Below, one piece after another: positions 27,023-35,648 of a DNA stretch of 64,000 nt (the first letter of the stretch is position 1; the number at the start of each line of letters is the position of its first letter). The notes beneath the pieces are model-generated. The model saw only the letters and a program-made list of their open reading frames with translations, had not been told where the DNA came from and made no database searches. The DNA lies in NCBI GenBank assembly GCA_028819255.1, contig JAPPMB010000147.1, positions 144,031 to 208,030 on the forward strand, in the 5' to 3' direction. The stretch comes from Bryobacterales bacterium (GTDB lineage: Bacteria; Acidobacteriota; Terriglobia; Bryobacterales; UBA6623). The translations under genes and the position numbers were made by a program.

Positions 27023-28531
27023 TCAGTCGAGGTTGGCGAGTTCCGGGTTGTCCCTCGCCCACGCCATGAAGTCGTCCACCGTGTAGAAAGTCTCGTGCCT
27101 GAAAAGCCGGCCCCCATCCTCGATCGGCGCCGCCCAGTCATGGTCCCAGGAATCCCCGTTTCGGTCCATCAGGCCAGCCAGCCGGCTGTCGAGATCCTCC
27201 CGCAGGTCCGCTGATGCGGGATCCTCGGCCAGGTTGTTCAGCTCGAACGGATCCGCCTCGAGATCGTACAGCACCCAGGGAGCGTCCCTGGTGCGGGCGT
27301 ACATGTGTCGCTGCGTGCGGATGCCGCGCCACCCGTGGATCACCCCGCCGGCGAGAAAGGGGCCGAAGATCTGGAAGTACGCCGCATCCGGGCCGGCATC
27401 CGATTCCCCCAGAATCACCGGAGAGAGATTGCCGCCCTGCATTTCGGCCGGGGCCTCGATCCCGCACAAGGAAAGAAGGGTCGGTGCGATGTCCACATGC
27501 GAGAAGAGCGCGTCCGTCTCGCGGCCGGCGGGAGCCCTCGGGTGCCGGACGATTCCCGGAACACGGATCGACTCCTCCCAGGGCTTCCGCTTGAGTCTTG
27601 CGCCGTGGGAGCCCAGCATGTCCCCATGGTCGGACGACACGATCACGATCGTGTTCTCACGCAGGCCCAGCTTGTCGAGTTCGGCCAGAATGCGCCCGAC
27701 CTGGTCGTCCACCGCAGTCACCATGGCGTAGTAGGCTGCGATCTCCTTGCGGCCGGGGGTCGCCACGTAGGGGTTCGGCTCCAGACCGCGGTCGGACTCG
27801 TCGCCCGCGAAGTTTTCCCGCAGCGTGATGGCTTCGGGATCATACATTTCCATGTAGCTGTCCGGGGCCAGATAGGGGTCGTGGGGCGGACCCATCTGCA
27901 CCGTGAGGAAGAAGGGACGGTCGTCCTCCCGGGTCCGCCTCAGGAACTCGATGCCCAGGTCGGTCCACGCCTCCGCCTCGAAGCTCTTGATCGGGATGGG
28001 CTCCGGGTCGTCACGGAAGTAGTGCGTGTCGAAGTGGGCGTGGCTGACTTCGTTGGCGGCCCAGAACTCGAATCCCTGGCGACGCGCCCCCGGAGGGATC
28101 CAGCCCGGCTGGCGAGGCCCGCCGTCCAGATGCCACTTGCCCACGAAGCCTGTCCGGTAGCCTGCTTCCGCGAACAGTTCGGCCATGGAGGTCTCGGACT
28201 CCCGCAACCGCAGGTCGTTCGCGATCATGCCGTTCGTGTGGGCATACTTTCCGGTGAGGATGATCGCCCTGGCCGGGCAGCAGACCGGCGAGTTCGCAAG
28301 ATGGTTGCGGAACAGGAGGCCCTCCCGGGCCAGCCGGTCCAGGTTGGGAGTCTTGACGTCGGGATTGCCCATGCAGCCCATCGCCTGCGCACGCATCTGG
28401 TCCGGGAACAGGAAAAGGACGTTGAGCGGTCCGTCGCTCTGGTCCTTGCGATGCTCGCAGCCCAGGGCGCCGAGCATCGCTCCGCCGGCTGCGAGGAGAT
28501 GACGTCTTGTCAGCACGGGCGCCGCGATCAT
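27023..28531 (-). CDS. Sulfatase, exported
   Basis: This 502-residue type I sulfatase differs clearly from its downstream neighbour. The leader APVLTRRHLLAAGGAMLGAL ends GC, suggesting Tat export and lipidation. The active-site box is SPVCCPARAIILTGKYAHTN (CxPxR, with a second Cys as x), with VLFLFPDQMRAQAMGC (metal ligands), GFVGKWHLDGG and VSSDHGDMLGSHG. Chosen start ATG 28531; the frame is open upstream but into the preceding gene. It follows the GGT gene by 46 bp. Confidence 0.9.
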   Translation of the reverse strand: MIAAPVLTRRHLLAAGGAMLGALGCEHRKDQSDGPLNVLFLFPDQMRAQAMGCMGNPDVKTPNLDRLAREGLLFRNHLANSPVCCPARAIILTGKYAHTNGMIANDLRLRESETSMAELFAEAGYRTGFVGKWHLDGGPRQPGWIPPGARRQGFEFWAANEVSHAHFDTHYFRDDPEPIPIKSFEAEAWTDLGIEFLRRTREDDRPFFLTVQMGPPHDPYLAPDSYMEMYDPEAITLRENFAGDESDRGLEPNPYVATPGRKEIAAYYAMVTAVDDQVGRILAELDKLGLRENTIVIVSSDHGDMLGSHGARLKRKPWEESIRVPGIVRHPRAPAGRETDALFSHVDIAPTLLSLCGIEAPAEMQGGNLSPVILGESDAGPDAAYFQIFGPFLAGGVIHGWRGIRTQRHMYARTRDAPWVLYDLEADPFELNNLAEDPASADLREDLDSRLAGLMDRNGDSWDHDWAAPIEDGGRLFRHETFYTVDDFMAWARDNPELANLD

Positions 28532-28577
28532 AGCGCAGTCCAGGGAGCGGCGGGATCCGGTCCTGAATCCCGCCGGA

Positions 28578-30467
28578 TCACCAGGCGGCTGCGTACCGCT
28601 GCGCATAGGGGTCCGCGCCGGCCTCGACCACGCCGTTCCTGAGGACCTTGACGGCGGTTGGCGCGGAGCCGCTGTTCCGCCGATCCCGCAGCTCCACCAG
28701 GTGGCCCCTGCGGGCGAGATCCTCAAGGACGAACTCCGGCATGCGCTCGTCCACGAGCAGGACGTTGGGCTCCATTGCGTGATCGTCGAAGCTGGCCACG
28801 AGATGCTTGCTCTGGAAGCGCGGAGCCTCCACGGCCGCCTGCGGATTGAACCCGAAGAGGAGAGCCGCCAGCAGGACTTGGAGAAGGGACTGCTCCTGCT
28901 GGTCCCCCCCGGGAGTGGAGAGGGCCATGAAGGGCTCCCCGCGCCGGGTGACCAGCGTGGGCGTCAGCGTGATCCTCGGGCGCTTGCCCGGCTCGACGAC
29001 GTTGGGATGGTCCGGAATGGTGAGGAAGCTCTGCGCCCGCTGGGTCAGCGGTATGCCCGTGCCCCCGGCGATCACGGCAGGCATCCAGGCGCCTGAGGGC
29101 GATGCGGAGAACATCATGCCGTCGGCGGTAGCGATGTTGACGCTGGTCGTGTCCTTGGAGGCGAGGGGGTCGGGCAGAGGCCGCTTGCTCCCCGGGCGCC
29201 ATGCGGGATGGATCGGTCGCCGGTTTCCGAAGACGCCCGGGCGGAACAGCGTCGAGGACCGGCGGGGATGGACAAGGGCCCGGCGCGCCGCCGCGTAGTC
29301 CTTGCCGAGCAGTTCGCGCGGAACGTCGGAAAAGGCCGGGTCCGCGTACCAGGCGTCGCGGTCGGCGAACGCCAGCTTGAGAGCCTCGACGAGGTGGTGG
29401 AGGTACTCGGGCGTGTTCCATCCCATCTCCGCCAGTTCGTAGCCCTCCAGGATGTTGAGCGCCTGCAGCAGGACGGCCCCCTGCGTCCAGAAGTCCGCCT
29501 TGTAGACCTCGTGCCCGTGGAACGTGGTGGAGAGGGGCCGCTCGACTTCCAGCCGGAACGATGCGAAGTCCTCGTACCGCAGCAGGCCGCCGTTCTCGCT
29601 CACGAAATCCGCCATCTCGCGGGCGATCGGGCCGCGGTAGAAGAAGTCCCGCACCGCCTGGATCGCATCCTCCCGGGACCCGCCCGCCGCCAGGGCTGCG
29701 CGCTCCTCATGCATCATGCTGCGGATGGTGGCCGCCAGATCGGTCTGGCGCAGCCAGTCGCCCGGTCGCGGAAAGCGCCCTTCCGGCGCGTAGACCGCCA
29801 TCGAGGTGGGGAACAGGCGCAGGAAGCTTTCCGCCTCGCGAACGGACCGGGCCCGGGTCCGGTCCAGCGGGTGTTCGTCTGCGAGCGTGGCCGCGTCCCG
29901 GGCGATCTCGGCGAACGAGAGCGTTCCGAATTCCTGCAGGGCGAGAAGCGCGGCGTCGACCATGCCCGGGACCAGCGCGGGAAGCGTGCCGTAGGACGGA
30001 ATCAGGCCGGTCCGGTGGTCGCGCTGGGCGGCCTCCGCCTCCAGGGCCGGGTCGGGCTCCAGGCTGAGGAAATAGTCCAGCGTCATCCTGGCCGGAGCCG
30101 TGCCGACGCCGGCGATGGAGTGGACCTGGCCGTCAGCGGTCCGCACCAGCAGCGGCGCCTCGCCGCCGAAGCCGTAGTGGGAGAACTCCGTGACGGCGCC
30201 GGCAAGGACCGCCGCGACGCCGGCGTCGACGGCGTTGCCGCCCGAATGCAGCGTCCGCATCGCGGTCTGAGTGACCAGCTGCGTCCCTGCGGCGACGGCG
30301 GCCTGGCTGCCGCGGACGACCGGACGCATGACGTGCCAGCTCAGGATCTGGCGCTGGCGGCGCTCCTTGTCCGAGCGCCCCCTCCTGATCTGCGTGTAGC
30401 CCGCGCACGCCGCGAGCAGCCCTAGGACCAACGCCCAGGCGATATGCCTGTTCCGCACCACCGCCAA
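28578..30467 (-). CDS. ggt: Gamma-glutamyltransferase-family protein
   Basis: This 629-residue Ntn-hydrolase family protein is probably exported (IAWALVLGLLAACAGYTQ). Family landmarks are LHSGGNAVDAGVAA, FGGEAPLLV, SYGTLPALVPGMVDAALLAL, the self-processing/nucleophile Thr in SKDTTSVNIATADG, and TLVTRRGEPFMALSTPGGD. Members hydrolyse or transfer gamma-glutamyl groups (glutathione breakdown), but this divergent branch, with GGDQQEQ in place of the usual GGS/GGP loop, may have another amide substrate. The start is TTG 30467; GTG codons two and three positions later are alternatives. Confidence 0.85.
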   Translation of the reverse strand: MAVVRNRHIAWALVLGLLAACAGYTQIRRGRSDKERRQRQILSWHVMRPVVRGSQAAVAAGTQLVTQTAMRTLHSGGNAVDAGVAAVLAGAVTEFSHYGFGGEAPLLVRTADGQVHSIAGVGTAPARMTLDYFLSLEPDPALEAEAAQRDHRTGLIPSYGTLPALVPGMVDAALLALQEFGTLSFAEIARDAATLADEHPLDRTRARSVREAESFLRLFPTSMAVYAPEGRFPRPGDWLRQTDLAATIRSMMHEERAALAAGGSREDAIQAVRDFFYRGPIAREMADFVSENGGLLRYEDFASFRLEVERPLSTTFHGHEVYKADFWTQGAVLLQALNILEGYELAEMGWNTPEYLHHLVEALKLAFADRDAWYADPAFSDVPRELLGKDYAAARRALVHPRRSSTLFRPGVFGNRRPIHPAWRPGSKRPLPDPLASKDTTSVNIATADGMMFSASPSGAWMPAVIAGGTGIPLTQRAQSFLTIPDHPNVVEPGKRPRITLTPTLVTRRGEPFMALSTPGGDQQEQSLLQVLLAALLFGFNPQAAVEAPRFQSKHLVASFDDHAMEPNVLLVDERMPEFVLEDLARRGHLVELRDRRNSGSAPTAVKVLRNGVVEAGADPYAQRYAAAW

Positions 30468-30701
30468 CCGTTGTCATCGTAGCGGGTCTCGCGCCGTCCG
30501 CTCCGCGGCGGAGCCGGGCGGCCCCTATTCGGTCGACGGCTGCATGCGCCCGGCACTGCCCCTCGGCACCTGCCTTGCGGCATGTCGACCCGTGGCGGAA
30601 GCCCTGATGGGTTCAGTCCGAGCCCGACCGCCGCGAAGCTCAAGTCACGTTCGCCAAGACAGTTCGCTGTGCCGCCCGGGAGGCGTCCAGGAAGACAGCG
30701 A

Positions 30702-30736
30702 GATCGCGGATCCGACCCGGCGGCGGATCCGCGATC
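30702..30736 (-). terminator. Hairpin after the TonB receptor gene
   Basis: A perfect 13-bp inverted repeat (GATCGCGGATCCG at 30702-30714, CGGATCCGCGATC at 30724-30736) has a 9-nt loop and lies 9 bp past the receptor's stop. There is no clear U-run, so Rho-independent function is plausible but not certain. Confidence 0.6.
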
Positions 30737-30744
30737 CTTCGGCC

Positions 30745-33261
30745 CTAGAAGAAGCGCATCGTGTACGTGAAGCGCACGCCTCGGCCGATTTCAGGGGCGA
30801 GATTCTTGATGAACGAGGTGTGGTTGCGATAGAGCCGGTCTCCGACGTTGAACACATTGACGGAGAACTGGTGCGCGACATGCGTCCGGGCGTACGTGTA
30901 GGAAGCCTTCAGATTGAGGACGGCATAGCCTTCGGTCGGGGTCTCGTCCGTGAACGTGTCATTCTGCGCGGCCGCCAAGATCAGTTCGGGACGCACCTGC
31001 AGGCCGCCCACCCCCAGGTCCATGCCCAATTTCGCCCGCAGCGGAGGGATGCGCGGCAGGGGCGTGTTCGTGGCGGTGGACCTGGCGTCCACCATGTCGA
31101 GACCGAAGTTGAGGCCGACGGCCGGGTGGATGTCGAACCCCAGCAGCGCTTCTGCGCCGACGTAACGGGCGTCCAGCTGGGTGAACTCGATCACTTGGAG
31201 GCCATCCTGGACTTCGTCCGGCGCGAACGGAAAGATGAAGTTCGAGAAGTCGTACACGAAGAAGTTCGCCTCGCCCCGCACTCCCCCCTGGCGATGCCGA
31301 AGCGAAAAGTCGGCGCCGTTGCCCGACTCCGCCCCGAGGGCGGGATTCCCGATCTCGAAGGCGAGGTTTCCGGCATGCGGTCCGTAGTTGTAGAGTTCGT
31401 CGAGGGCGGGCGCCCGGTAGCTGCGGGTGAGATTGGCGACGAAGGCCCCGCCGCGCCACAGGTCGGCATGCAGCCCCGCCGAGGCTGAGAATCCGGTGAA
31501 GGCGCGGTTGACGGCGTCGGGGATCTCCTCCTCGTGGTGCTCCTCTTCGTGCTCGTCGTGGTGCTCTTCCTCGTGCTCCTCGTGCATTTCCTCGCCTTCC
31601 TCGTGCTCGTCGTGCTCGTCGTGCTCCTCGTGGGCGTGGGCGCGCTCGCTGTAGGCCGGCGTGTACCTTTGGTTCTCGAGCCTCGCGCCGAACTGGAACT
31701 TCACCCGCTCGAATGTGAACTCCTCCAGCGCGAAGAGCGCGAAGCCCCTCTGGTCCACGGGCGGTGACAGGGCCTCCTCGCCGACTGCGCTGTAGTCCCG
31801 GTCAATGCCCCAGACTCCGAAGCGTCCGCTCCAGACTCCGGCCCGGCCCTGCTCCGCGACGGCGCGGTAAACGTACTGGTCGTTCCTGAACTGAGTTCCC
31901 ACGACCTGGTCGCCGTCTTCGAAATGCTCGATCTCGTCGTGCCGCCATTGGACAGTCGCCAGCTTCACGGAAAGGGACTCAATGGGTCCGCCCAGGTTTC
32001 TCAGCCCCCAGTCCAGACGCAGGGAAGTGCGTTCGCCTTCGAGCCTGACGCGGTCGATTTCCTCCTCGTGCTCGTCCTCATGCTCGTCTTCGTGCTCGCC
32101 TTCCTCGTGCTCGCCTTCCTTGTGCTCCCCCTCCTCGTGCTCGCCTTCCTTGTGCTCCCCCTCCTCGTGCTCGCCTTCCTCGTGTTCCTCGTGCTCCTCG
32201 TGCTCGCCATGGCCGTGCGCGTGGAACTCTGCGGCGAACGGCACTCCGTAGTCTGCCCTGTTGACCGACCCGGTCACGCTGAAGTAGGTCTTGTCGCCGA
32301 ACCAGCCGACTCCGCCGGCCCCGTTGCGCGCCGTGGTGCTGGAGTTGTAAACCGCGCCCTCCGGGGTCATGAAGTCGCCCGAGCGCAAGGTTCCTGCCGA
32401 CCCCCAGAGCATCCAGTTCCCCGCCCCTAGCTCGAATCCGCCGGAAGCCGAGCCGAACGAATTGGTTGTGCCGCCCGACCCGGACAGGAATCCCCGCATG
32501 CCCGGGTGAGGGTGGCGGTGGTGCTGGTGATGGCGGCTGATCGCGTTGACGGTTCCCCCCACGGCGTTGCCGCTGTACAGCAGGGTGGCCGGCCCCTTGA
32601 CGATCTCCAGGCGTTCGATCTGCCCCACGTTGATCACTTCGCCGTGGTCGCCCGACTGCGACGCGAGAGTTCCGGTTCGAATTCCGTCCTCCATGACGAG
32701 CACCCGGTCCCCGTCGAAGCCGCGGATGATGGGCCGCGAGCTGCCGGGCCCGAAGCTGCGCTTCGCCACGCCTTCGCCGATTCTGTGGTCGAGCGCCTCC
32801 CCGATGGAGACGTCCTGCATCGTGGACAGTTCGTGAACGTCGTAGGAGTCTACGCTGCTAAAGGACTCGAACGTGTCCTGATGGGTATCGGATGCGGTCA
32901 CCGTGATCTCGTACCGTCCGCCGGTGATCGAGAGGCTGAAGTCGGCGGTTGCCGCAGTCTCTCGCTCGACGGCCACCTCCTGGGCCTCCTCGGTGAACAC
33001 GCTGTCCAAGTGGGCGATGACGTGGTAGTTTCCGGGTGGGACGCGATCAAACTCGTATGCGCCGTCGTCGTCGGTCAGGGCCGAGCGCCCGAGTTCCAGG
33101 ACCACGACGCTGACGCCGTGCATCGGCTGCCCCGTCTCCTTCATGGACACGGTGCCCGAGATAGAGCCTCCCGACTGCGCGCAAAGCGGCAGGACCATGA
33201 AAAGCAGCCCGACAGCGGCACGTGCCGCGAACTGCGATGCACGGATAGTACAAATACTCAT
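30745..33261 (-). CDS. TonB-dependent receptor with His/Glu-rich loops, probably metal (zinc) uptake
   Basis: This 838-residue outer-membrane transporter has a signal peptide (AAVGLLFMVLPLCAQS). An N-terminal carboxypeptidase-regulatory-like domain follows (about 32-110). The plug (about 135-265) contains RPIIRGFDGDRVLVMEDGIR, then SGDHGE and VEIVKGPATLLYSGNAVGG-like sequence. The 22-strand barrel ends in an aromatic (YTMRFF). Two long low-complexity loops, about residues 347-401 and 540-580, consist almost only of His, Glu, Gly, Asp and Lys; a short HHQHHRHPHP loop lies nearby. His-rich extracellular loops and the SGDH plug motif recall ZnuD-type zinc receptors; metal uptake is inferred. No Zur-like regulator is adjacent. 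Confidence 0.88.
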   Translation of the reverse strand: MSICTIRASQFAARAAVGLLFMVLPLCAQSGGSISGTVSMKETGQPMHGVSVVVLELGRSALTDDDGAYEFDRVPPGNYHVIAHLDSVFTEEAQEVAVERETAATADFSLSITGGRYEITVTASDTHQDTFESFSSVDSYDVHELSTMQDVSIGEALDHRIGEGVAKRSFGPGSSRPIIRGFDGDRVLVMEDGIRTGTLASQSGDHGEVINVGQIERLEIVKGPATLLYSGNAVGGTVNAISRHHQHHRHPHPGMRGFLSGSGGTTNSFGSASGGFELGAGNWMLWGSAGTLRSGDFMTPEGAVYNSSTTARNGAGGVGWFGDKTYFSVTGSVNRADYGVPFAAEFHAHGHGEHEEHEEHEEGEHEEGEHKEGEHEEGEHKEGEHEEGEHEDEHEDEHEEEIDRVRLEGERTSLRLDWGLRNLGGPIESLSVKLATVQWRHDEIEHFEDGDQVVGTQFRNDQYVYRAVAEQGRAGVWSGRFGVWGIDRDYSAVGEEALSPPVDQRGFALFALEEFTFERVKFQFGARLENQRYTPAYSERAHAHEEHDEHDEHEEGEEMHEEHEEEHHDEHEEEHHEEEIPDAVNRAFTGFSASAGLHADLWRGGAFVANLTRSYRAPALDELYNYGPHAGNLAFEIGNPALGAESGNGADFSLRHRQGGVRGEANFFVYDFSNFIFPFAPDEVQDGLQVIEFTQLDARYVGAEALLGFDIHPAVGLNFGLDMVDARSTATNTPLPRIPPLRAKLGMDLGVGGLQVRPELILAAAQNDTFTDETPTEGYAVLNLKASYTYARTHVAHQFSVNVFNVGDRLYRNHTSFIKNLAPEIGRGVRFTYTMRFF
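31521..31642 (-). repeat. His/Glu-rich coding repeat, loop 2 of the TonB receptor
   Basis: Codons for residues about 540-580 are nearly all CAC, GAG and GAC, giving units such as HEEHDEHDEHEEGEE and HEEEHHDEHEEEHHEEE. The reading frame stays open. Confidence 0.85.
32059..32223 (-). repeat. 30-bp tandem repeat encoding His/Glu-rich loop 1
   Basis: The core is a 30-bp unit encoding EHEEGEHKEG, repeated about two and a half times, flanked by shorter HEE, HEEG and HED units and an N-terminal HAHGHG. It is in frame within the receptor gene and should be prone to slippage. Confidence 0.88.
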
Positions 33262-33267
33262 CGTCCC

Positions 33268-33296
33268 AGTATCGGAGCGGCCCGCTGGGTTCTCAA
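33268..33296 (-). promoter_or_regulatory. Candidate sigma70-type promoter of the TonB receptor
   Basis: On the minus strand TTGAGA (33291-33296) and GATACT (33268-33273) are separated by exactly 17 bp. The expected start site falls at about 33261, the A of the receptor's ATG, and no ribosome site precedes that ATG, so a leaderless transcript is suggested. Confidence 0.4.
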
Positions 33297-33634
33297 TTCA
33301 ATTCCCACAGACGGGACGAATTGCGACTCCACCGGGGCGTAAAGGGCTTCGATCGGACACGCAGTCCGGGCGAGTCACGGTTTGGGTTCCGCTGTACTCC
33401 GCGGACGCGGCCTGCGTTCCTGGCATCCGTTCCCGAACGGTTCGCCGCAGGCTGTTCTAGCATGGATTCGCTGGACGCCAGCGCCGAGTCCTTGCAGGCG
33501 GCCGCCGGTTTCGCGGGCGGAACGCCGCGCAGGGCTGGCGGGCGCCGGGCCACGCACCCTGCTGCCACGTCAGGCTGCAGCCGCGGGGCCTGCCGCTCGG
33601 GGCTGGGGAGCGCAGCCGGAATCGGTAGCCGGGC
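33297..33634. other. Divergent intergenic region
   Basis: This region of about 340 bp lies between the TonB receptor and the histidine kinase genes. Apart from the receptor promoter candidate beside it, I see no gene or obvious operator. Confidence 0.5.
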
Positions 33635-35506
33635 ATGGAAGTCGTCGTTCACGTTCCAATTCTGCTCAACGTCCTGGGGCATTTCGCGGGGATGACCGCA
33701 TTCGGCGCCTTCCTCTTCCTGCTCTTCCGTAGTTCCAGAGCGGAAGTCGGCACCCCGGCGGTGGCCGCCGGGCTGGCCATGTGCTGGAACCTCGGTTCGC
33801 TGATCGTGCTGCTGGTCGAATCCGGGAGCCGGATTCAGCAAACCGTCGGGTCGCTGAGCTTCGCCGTGCTGAGCCTGCTTCCATGCACACTCCTGCACCT
33901 GGCGCTGGGGTCCGAGTTCCGCTGGCTGAGCCGGACCGGATTCGCCGTCGGCTGCGGGGCCTCACTCGTGCATGTCTCCAATGCCCTCGGACACGGGATC
34001 GCCCCGCCGGAAACGGGGATCGCCGCCATCAACTATGGGTTCAGCGCCTTGGCCGTGGTCGCCGCCGTGCTGCTGGCACGGGGCGATTTCGGACGCCGTC
34101 TTGCCGGGATGCGCACCTTGGCCGCGATGGCGCTATTCCTGCTCGCGGCGTCGTTCGTTCACTTCGGACGCGTGCACAGGCCCGATGCCTGGCTGCACGA
34201 GCTGGTCTTCCACCATGCGGGCATCCCGCTGTCCCTGTTCGTCCTATTGCTGGACTACCGGTTCTTGCTGCTGGACGTCTTCGTGCGACTGGCCGGCGCC
34301 GGCCTGCTGGCAGCGGCCTTTGCCGCGGCGTTGCTGGGGCTCATGGACATGCTGGGCCTGCTCCAGCCTGTAGGTGGGACCTCTCTCGGCCTGGCGGCCT
34401 TTCTGGTCGTCGCCAGCGTGGTGATCCTAGCCTACCCTCCGATCCTCGGCTGGCTGGGCACCCGCGTGCAGGACGCCGTCTTCCGCAGGCAAGACGTGCG
34501 GGTTGCCGCCCGCCGCCTCCGGAAGCTGGGCGCCGCCGGCGAGCGGGAGTTCCTGGAGCTGGCTTCCGAACTGATCGCCGGGTTTGTGCTTGCGAAGCGC
34601 TGGGAGCTGCTTCCACCGGGTTCGGCTCAGGACATCGCAAGGGTTGAGATCGCTCCGGCCCCCTGCTTTGACGCGCTGGTCGCAAGGGGACGCGGATGGG
34701 CCATGGCCGCGGTGCCGCTGCCGGACGGGACCGGCACTTCGCGGGTCCTGCTGCTGGGCGAGCGGCAGGGAGCGCAGCGCTTTCTGAGCGGCGACATCGG
34801 CGATCTCGAGCGGCTCGCGGTCGAGGTCGGGATCCGGCTCGAAGGCATGCGCCGCGAGGAACAGGACAGGCTTCTGAGGAATGCGGAGATCGCGACGTTG
34901 CGAGCCCAGATCAATCCGCACTTTCTCTTCAACGCGCTGAACGCGCTGAACGCAATCATTCCGAAGGCCGCGATGGACGCCAGGAGGACGCTCCTGAACC
35001 TGGCGGACATCTTCCGGTACTCGCTGGACTCCAAGCAGCAGTTCGTGACGCTGGAAGATGAGATGCGGATCGTGGAGGCCTATCTGCAGATTGAGCGGCT
35101 TCGGCTGGGCAACCGGCTGACCACGCGGATCGACATGCGTGACGGCGTGCGTCGCTGGAAGGTTCCGGCGCTCTCGATTCAGCCGCTGGTCGAGAACGCC
35201 GTCAAGCACGGAGTCAGCAGCATGGCCAACGGGGGGGAAGTGCGCGTGTCTGCGCACCGGAACGACGGGTCTCTTCAGATCGAGGTGAGTGACGACGGAC
35301 CAGGCTTCGACCCGCAAGCGCTGTCTTCTCGGGGGCACGGCCTGCGGAGCGTCGAGCGCCGGTTGCATCTCTGCTACGGCGGTGCCGTGAAGTTCCGGAT
35401 CGATGCCGACGGGTCGGGTACCAGGGTTGGGTTCCAAGTGCGGCTCGACATGCTCGAAGAGGGGTTGGCGGACCGGCACGGGATGCCGGTGCCTCCTCGA
35501 GGGTGA
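33635..35506 (+). CDS. LytS-type membrane sensor histidine kinase
   Basis: This 623-residue inner-membrane kinase has about eight hydrophobic segments in the first 270 residues. A cytoplasmic linker with GAF-like features follows (about 290-400). Then comes the His_kinase module with RAQINPHFLFNALNALNAII (phospho-acceptor His), the N-box IQPLVENAVKHG, and G-boxes VSDDGPGFDP and HGLRSVERRL. LytS-type kinases normally work with a LytTR-domain response regulator; none is adjacent, so this is an orphan kinase. Start at ATG 33635. Confidence 0.88.
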   Translation: MEVVVHVPILLNVLGHFAGMTAFGAFLFLLFRSSRAEVGTPAVAAGLAMCWNLGSLIVLLVESGSRIQQTVGSLSFAVLSLLPCTLLHLALGSEFRWLSRTGFAVGCGASLVHVSNALGHGIAPPETGIAAINYGFSALAVVAAVLLARGDFGRRLAGMRTLAAMALFLLAASFVHFGRVHRPDAWLHELVFHHAGIPLSLFVLLLDYRFLLLDVFVRLAGAGLLAAAFAAALLGLMDMLGLLQPVGGTSLGLAAFLVVASVVILAYPPILGWLGTRVQDAVFRRQDVRVAARRLRKLGAAGEREFLELASELIAGFVLAKRWELLPPGSAQDIARVEIAPAPCFDALVARGRGWAMAAVPLPDGTGTSRVLLLGERQGAQRFLSGDIGDLERLAVEVGIRLEGMRREEQDRLLRNAEIATLRAQINPHFLFNALNALNAIIPKAAMDARRTLLNLADIFRYSLDSKQQFVTLEDEMRIVEAYLQIERLRLGNRLTTRIDMRDGVRRWKVPALSIQPLVENAVKHGVSSMANGGEVRVSAHRNDGSLQIEVSDDGPGFDPQALSSRGHGLRSVERRLHLCYGGAVKFRIDADGSGTRVGFQVRLDMLEEGLADRHGMPVPPRG

Positions 35507-35648
35507 CAGTGCTCGGCGAAACCGGGTCGTCGCAGATTCCAACGGGGACGGGTCAGCCGTTCAAACGCCTGCCGATCGGCGGGCAGCGGGTTCTGAGGGA
35601 GTTGCACAGGGGCTTCCCGGGCGCCGTGAAACAGAGTGGCCCACCGAG

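Noticed and set aside
32059-32223. Tandem 30-bp repeats as a possible CRISPR array
   Set aside because: There are no unique spacers, the repeats are contiguous and in frame, and they encode a His/Glu-rich loop of the TonB receptor.
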